From positions 434,001 through 498,000 of the forward strand of contig JADJTP010000001.1 in assembly GCA_016711095.1 (NCBI GenBank): a stretch of DNA of 64,000 nt. The letters run 5' to 3'. A model generated the notes under the pieces. The model was not told where the DNA came from. It saw nothing but the letters and a program-made list of their open reading frames with translations, and made no database searches. Below are positions 60,705 to 64,000 of the stretch, piece after piece. The position numbers and the translations under genes are program-made. The DNA is from Actinomycetales bacterium (lineage in GTDB: Bacteria > Actinomycetota > Actinomycetes > Actinomycetales > Dermatophilaceae). The stretch's first letter is position 1, and the number at the start of each line of letters is the position of its first letter.

Positions 60705-60734
60705 GCTTCCGCGCCGCCGGCGCACCGTCTCCGC

Positions 60735-60765
60735 GAAGCCGCGTCCCGTGAGGGGGCGCGGCTTC
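60735..60765 (+). terminator. hairpin terminator after rpmG
   Basis: GAAGCCGCG pairs perfectly with CGCGGCTTC, extended by TCCC/GGGG pairing, with a small loop and a following TTGCG. It separates rpmG from the downstream small reading frame. Confidence 0.8.
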
Positions 60766-61067
60766 GTTGCGCGACAAGCGTGTCCATAGTCAGGTCAGGT
60801 CTCGAGATGCCATAGGCCGCGGGGCGCTGGCAGCCGCGGCTGCCAGCGGGTGCGGCGAATCACGGGAATCAGGCCCTACCGCCGGCCCCGACACACTGCT
60901 AACGTGCTGCGCTTGCCCCGAGAATAATGAACTGCTAACCTTTGCAAGGTAAACAGAAAGTGAACGAAACGTAGCGCCGAGGCCAGCCTCGACCGCGTTC
61001 GTCACCCAGCGCACCACGAGCCGTCACCATCCGGGTGGCGACGCGAGATTCCCGAGGGGGGATTGAC
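60766..61067. other. noncoding region upstream of the 30-codon reading frame
   Basis: About 300 bases with no supported gene. The part at 60900-60975 is clearly AT-richer than the rest of the window (AGAATAATGAACTGC, then TTTGCAAGGTAAACAG), a composition expected of a promoter, but I could not assign -35 and -10 boxes with confidence. Confidence 0.5.
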
Positions 61068-61160
61068 ATGCGCAAGTTCTTCCGCCTGTATCGGAACGAC
61101 TACCGGGCCCTGCCTTGCATCTCAAGCTTGGCCGTGCTCAGCCCGAAGCCCGAAGACTGA
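61068..61160 (+). CDS. small peptide gene (30 aa) of unknown function
   Basis: A 30-codon frame with a near-ideal ribosome site (GAGGGGGG, 6 bases spacing) and its own hairpin terminator 16 bases after the stop. The peptide starts MRKFFRLYRNDYRALPC (basic and aromatic), continues with a short hydrophobic core ISSLAVL and ends SPKPED. It is not recognised. The basic start, single cysteine (Cys17) and acidic proline tail look vaguely like a processed signalling or modified peptide precursor, but no modifying or export gene is nearby. A regulatory leader is the other option. Confidence 0.6.
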   Translation: MRKFFRLYRNDYRALPCISSLAVLSPKPED

Positions 61161-61175
61161 GCCGACCTGTCGGCC

Positions 61176-61208
61176 GAAGCCCCCTGAGCCTGATGGCCAG
61201 GGGGCTTC
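61176..61208 (+). terminator. hairpin terminator after the small peptide gene
   Basis: GAAGCCCCCTG pairs perfectly with CAGGGGGCTTC around an 11-base loop. Together with the terminator behind rpmG it isolates the 30-codon gene as its own transcription unit. Confidence 0.85.
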
Positions 61209-61241
61209 GCCGTGCCCCTAGGGGTGTCCTAGGCTGCCGGT

Positions 61242-61685
61242 ATGCCGGTCAACGAGCAGTTCGCGGGGCGGGTCTATCCGCCGGCCGCTCCCTACGGGGT
61301 GAGCGCGGCCAAGATCAAGGAGTTCGCTGAGGCGGTCGGATCCCTCGACCCAGTGCACACCGACCGGGCCGTGGCGCAGTCGCGGGGTTACCGCGACGTC
61401 ATAGCGCCGCCCACGTTCGCAGTGCTCATCGCCCAGCGGTCAGAGATGGAGTTCATCTTCGATCCCGAAGCCGGTGTCGACTTCAGCCGGGTCGTCCACG
61501 GTGAGCAGACCTTCATCCATCATCGTCCCCTGACCGCCGGCGACGAGATCGTCGGGGTCCTAACCGTCGACTCGGTCAAACCGGCCGGTGGTCACACGAT
61601 GATCGTCACCCGTACCGAGCTCACGGCCGGCGAGGAGCCGGTCTGCACGGCCCTGTCGACGATCGTTGTTCGGGGAGGGGAGTGA
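61242..61685 (+). CDS. MaoC-like dehydratase subunit, HadA-type
   Basis: A 147-residue hot-dog-fold protein of the FAS1-type/HadA dehydratase group (VHTDRAVAQSRGYRDVIAPP, HHRPLTAGDEIVG). In HadA-like partners the catalytic residues lie on the second subunit. The pair with the following gene should form a (3R)-hydroxyacyl dehydratase for type II fatty-acid synthesis. The operon position after rpmG matches mycobacterial hadA, although mycolic acids are not expected in this host. Confidence 0.88.
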   Translation: MPVNEQFAGRVYPPAAPYGVSAAKIKEFAEAVGSLDPVHTDRAVAQSRGYRDVIAPPTFAVLIAQRSEMEFIFDPEAGVDFSRVVHGEQTFIHHRPLTAGDEIVGVLTVDSVKPAGGHTMIVTRTELTAGEEPVCTALSTIVVRGGE

Positions 61686-61687
61686 GG

Positions 61688-62128
61688 ATGGGCGGCACGT
61701 TGAGCTCCGCTAAGGCCTTCGAGGACGTCGCCGTCGGCGACGCGCTGCCGGGCAAGACCGTCCATATCGACCGGGCACGGCTTGTGCAGTATGCCGGGGC
61801 CTCCCTGGATCGCAACCCGATCCACTGGGACGAGCGCTTCGCGGTCTCGGTGGGGCTGCCCGACGTCATCGCACACGGGATGTTCACGATGGGCGCTGCG
61901 ATCACCGTCGTCACCGAGTGGCTCGGCGACGCCGGCCGGGTCGTGCGGTATTCGACCCGTTTCACCAAGCCAGTCGTCGTCCCCTACGACACCGGCGCCG
62001 ACGTCGTGTTCACCGGCACGGTCAGCGCCCTTGACCCCCAGACCCGCCAGGCAACGGTCGAGCTCGGAGCCAACTGCGGCAGTGACAAGGTGCTCGGCCG
62101 AGCCACTGCTGTCGTCCAACTCCGCTGA
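61688..62128 (+). CDS. MaoC-like dehydratase subunit, HadB-type
   Basis: A 146-residue R-specific enoyl hydratase/dehydratase. The catalytic pair Asp41 and His46 lies in SLDRNPIHWDE, and GLPDVIAHGMFTMG follows as in HadB/PhaJ. The ATG at 61688 has GGAG five bases upstream, inside the end of the preceding gene; a GTG at 61682 is possible. Acts with the upstream subunit as a heterodimer in fatty-acid elongation. Confidence 0.9.
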   Translation: MGGTLSSAKAFEDVAVGDALPGKTVHIDRARLVQYAGASLDRNPIHWDERFAVSVGLPDVIAHGMFTMGAAITVVTEWLGDAGRVVRYSTRFTKPVVVPYDTGADVVFTGTVSALDPQTRQATVELGANCGSDKVLGRATAVVQLR

Positions 62129-62129
62129 C

Positions 62130-63203
62130 GTGCGGGACGTTTTCGGCGCCCCGCTGGCGCCGCTGACGACGATGCGCGTCGGCGGGCCAGCCGAGCGCCT
62201 GGTCACGGCTGCGTCGACCGACGAGCTCGTCGACGCGGTCCGCGAGGTCGACGACGCCGGCGAGCCGCTGCTGATCGTCTCGGGCGGCTCCAACCTCGTC
62301 ATCGCAGACTCAGGCTTTCCCGGGACTGTCGTGCGGGTGGCCAGCGGCGGCATACGGGTCGAATCGGTCGACGCGTGCAGCGGCGCCACCGTGCGGGTTG
62401 CCGCGGGCGTGCCGTGGGACTCGTTCGTCGTCCGGGCCGTCGCCGAGGGGTGGAGCGGCATCGAGGCGCTGTCCGGCATCCCTGGGTGCGTGGGTTCGAC
62501 GCCGATCCAGAATGTCGGCGCCTACGGCCAAGAGGTGTCCGAGACAATCGCGCAGGTGCGGGTCTGGGATCGGGATCTCGGCGCCGTGCGCACGCTCAGC
62601 GCTGCGGACTGCGGATTCGGTTATCGCGACTCGGCGTTCAAACGCTCCGCCGGTCGCCAGCTCGTCCTTGACGTGGTCTTCCAGTTGCCGCTCGGAGAGT
62701 TGTCGGGGCCGGTGCGGTATGCCGACCTCGCGAGCGCTCTCGGCGTGGCCGAAGGGGACCGAGCCCCGCTGGGCGAGGTCCGCGACGCCGTGCTCGGCCA
62801 GCGCCGACGACGTGGCATGGTGCTCGAAGAGTCCGACCACGACACCTGGAGCTGCGGCTCGTTCTTCACCAACCCCGTGCTCACACCAACGGACTTCGCC
62901 GCGCTGGTGGCCCGCGCCGCGCAGCGGCTCGGCCCCGACGCCCCGTCGATTCCCCACTGGGACACGCCCCAGGGGGTCAAGACGAGCGCCGCATGGCTTA
63001 TCGAGCAGGCCGGCTTCGGTAAAGGCTTTGGTATGCCGGGTCCGGCCGCGTTGTCCACCAAGCACACGCTGGCCGTGACCAATCGCGGTGCCGCGACCGC
63101 CGCCGACGTCGTGGCCCTGGCCCGCCGAGTGCGCGACGGAGTCCGCGAGGCCTTCGGGCTCGTGCTGGTCAACGAGCCGATCCTCATCGGCATCGACCTG
63201 TGA
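62130..63203 (+). CDS. murB: UDP-N-acetylenolpyruvoylglucosamine reductase
   Basis: A 357-residue FAD-dependent MurB that completes UDP-N-acetylmuramate for peptidoglycan. FAD-binding region LLIVSGGSNLVIAD, SGIPGCVGSTPIQNVGAYGQ, and the catalytic serine in SCGSFFTNPV are present. The GTG at 62130 lies one base after the dehydratase stop and gives TTMRVGGPA at the family position; its ribosome site is weak, consistent with coupled translation. Confidence 0.95.
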   Translation: MRDVFGAPLAPLTTMRVGGPAERLVTAASTDELVDAVREVDDAGEPLLIVSGGSNLVIADSGFPGTVVRVASGGIRVESVDACSGATVRVAAGVPWDSFVVRAVAEGWSGIEALSGIPGCVGSTPIQNVGAYGQEVSETIAQVRVWDRDLGAVRTLSAADCGFGYRDSAFKRSAGRQLVLDVVFQLPLGELSGPVRYADLASALGVAEGDRAPLGEVRDAVLGQRRRRGMVLEESDHDTWSCGSFFTNPVLTPTDFAALVARAAQRLGPDAPSIPHWDTPQGVKTSAAWLIEQAGFGKGFGMPGPAALSTKHTLAVTNRGAATAADVVALARRVRDGVREAFGLVLVNEPILIGIDL

Positions 63204-63228
63204 CCGATGGTGACCTCGACCCCCTGGG

Positions 63229-63999
63229 TCACCCCACAAGCTGGATGCTGAAGGTCTCCTTCGGGAAACGCGTCGAGGTGCCGGTGACGGCGGTGATCGG
63301 GCGGGTGTAGTCCAGGCGGATCGCGGTGGCGGCTTTGGGATCGACCTTGACGACGATCCACCCGGTGGCAGGCGCCGCGGACACCTCGGCGGGCAGCAGA
63401 CTCCAGAGCGCGGCCGCGAGCTGAGCATTGATGATCGGGTCGGGGCGGTTGGGAAATGGAGACCCGGTGAAGAGCGCGAAGTCCACCGTGCGGATGGCCG
63501 CGGTGTACGTCGTTCCGGGGGTCCAGCGCATCTCGACCCCGACGAGCTCGAAGGCGGCCATCTGCGCCGGCGAGGTGCCCTGCGGCCATGGCAGATTGCG
63601 GGCGAGCCTGGTCACTGTGATGTCGTGGCCGAGAACGGGGTCTTTCACTGCGCGCTCCACGGCGATGAACTCGGTCGGCAGCGCGCCCGTCAGTGGGGCG
63701 GGAGCGACCGGCTGGGCGGTGGCCACCGGCGGCTCGGCAGGCACCGACGGGGCGGACAGGTCAGTCGGATTCGGCGTCGGCGGCGGGGGAGCGGACTCGC
63801 TCGAGGTCGCTGCGGACGGCCCGCTCGGGTCGATGGGCGTCGTGCTTGTCGCGAGCGACCCGGACGCTGTGGCGCTCGCGCCTGCCGAGGCCGGTGACGA
63901 TGCGGCGGGCGTTGCACGGCCGATCGACGAGTCCGAGCTGCAGCCACCCGCTAGGACTCCGGTGAGGAGGGCCACGGCGACGGGCGCCGCTGTCCGCAC
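63229..63999 (-). CDS. secreted lipoprotein of unknown function
   Basis: A 256-residue lipoprotein. Signal peptide with lipobox LAGGC (Cys20), then a 90-residue Ser/Ala/Pro/Thr-rich spacer and a folded domain of about 150 residues (ITVTRLARNLPWPQGTSP, VEMRWTPGTTYTA, PKETFSIQLVG). The GTG start lies at the very right edge, so a longer N-terminus outside the window cannot be excluded, but the signal peptide looks complete. No family recognised. Convergent with murB. Confidence 0.75.
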   Translation of the reverse strand: MRTAAPVAVALLTGVLAGGCSSDSSIGRATPAASSPASAGASATASGSLATSTTPIDPSGPSAATSSESAPPPPTPNPTDLSAPSVPAEPPVATAQPVAPAPLTGALPTEFIAVERAVKDPVLGHDITVTRLARNLPWPQGTSPAQMAAFELVGVEMRWTPGTTYTAAIRTVDFALFTGSPFPNRPDPIINAQLAAALWSLLPAEVSAAPATGWIVVKVDPKAATAIRLDYTRPITAVTGTSTRFPKETFSIQLVG

Positions 64000-64000
64000 G

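Larger units (their letters stand above)
615..63037. repeat. dispersed octamer GTATGCCG, about 70 copies
   Basis: Counted by eye, GTATGCC occurs about 36 times and its complement GGCATAC about 36 times; nearly all extend to GTATGCCG/CGGCATAC. Examples are at about 615, 8502, 12547, 16596, 28336, 34837, 45885, 53102 and 62717 on one strand and 5894, 10627, 24450, 30179, 40531, 47890 and 62349 on the other. Roughly 2-3 copies would be expected by chance. Copies lie in genes and spacers alike, with no strand bias, and inverted pairs occur (38848, 45885, 51909). The sulfate operon after 17 kb is the longest gap. Confidence 0.85.

Overview
This is high-GC (about 70 %) actinobacterial DNA. The gene content (PknG/GlnH/GlnX signalling genes, MaoC-type dehydratase pair between rpmG and murB, probable 10-methyl fatty-acid genes, GTG starts, chains of 4-bp start/stop overlaps) fits Micrococcales, perhaps the Intrasporangiaceae/Dermatophilaceae; that placement is inference, because no rRNA is present. 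The window looks chromosomal: no insertion sequence, integrase, phage gene or CRISPR array was seen.

Layout. 0-11 kb is sugar PTS: after the first codons of a probable 2-oxoglutarate:ferredoxin oxidoreductase gene and a CoA-transferase/racemase come ptsI, ptsH, fructose EIIBC and EIIA, fruK, a DeoR-type regulator and a zinc dehydrogenase (all minus strand), facing a mannitol EIICBA (plus) across a promoter with a perfect palindrome. 11-16.6 kb holds htpX, a flavoprotein/methyltransferase pair for 10-methyl fatty acids, an EamA exporter, yajQ and tRNA-Tyr. 16.8-20.5 kb is a tightly overlapped sulfate ABC transporter operon. 20.6-28.2 kb holds two very large adjacent genes (1465 and 1045 aa) of no recognised family. 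28.3-34.5 kb holds a DEAD-box helicase with a hexapeptide-repeat tail, an amidohydrolase, an Lrp regulator divergent from a frameshifted alanine dehydrogenase, and mobA. 34.5-39.7 kb is a copper region (multicopper oxidase, two-component system, membrane protein, copper chaperone behind a CsoR-like operator) whose copper ATPase is a decayed remnant. 39.7-45.9 kb holds a hydrolase, a frameshifted cytochrome P450, an aminotransferase and a flippase-like membrane protein with a degenerate kinase domain.

46-59 kb is the most striking block: ten minus-strand genes, mostly overlapping, encoding TelA, a small helical protein, a CbbX-like AAA+ ATPase, GlnX-like membrane protein, GlnH-like amino-acid-binding lipoprotein, an unknown helical protein, a PknG-like kinase, a PP2C phosphatase, a VWA protein and an FHA protein. 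Kinase, phosphatase and FHA protein share near-identical zinc ribbons, so sensing, phosphorylation, removal of phosphate and phosphothreonine reading appear to be packaged together. 59-64 kb holds a TauE/SafE exporter with a CsoR/CstR-like operator, tRNA-Thr, tRNA-Met, rpmG, a 30-codon reading frame with a strong ribosome binding site, two MaoC-type dehydratase genes, murB and a lipoprotein.

Across the whole window the octamer GTATGCCG (or its complement) occurs about 70 times, evenly on both strands, roughly 30-fold above chance, and an inverted pair forms a perfect 40-bp palindromic terminator. This genome-scale word, the giant gene pair and the enlarged PknG operon are the main items for follow-up.
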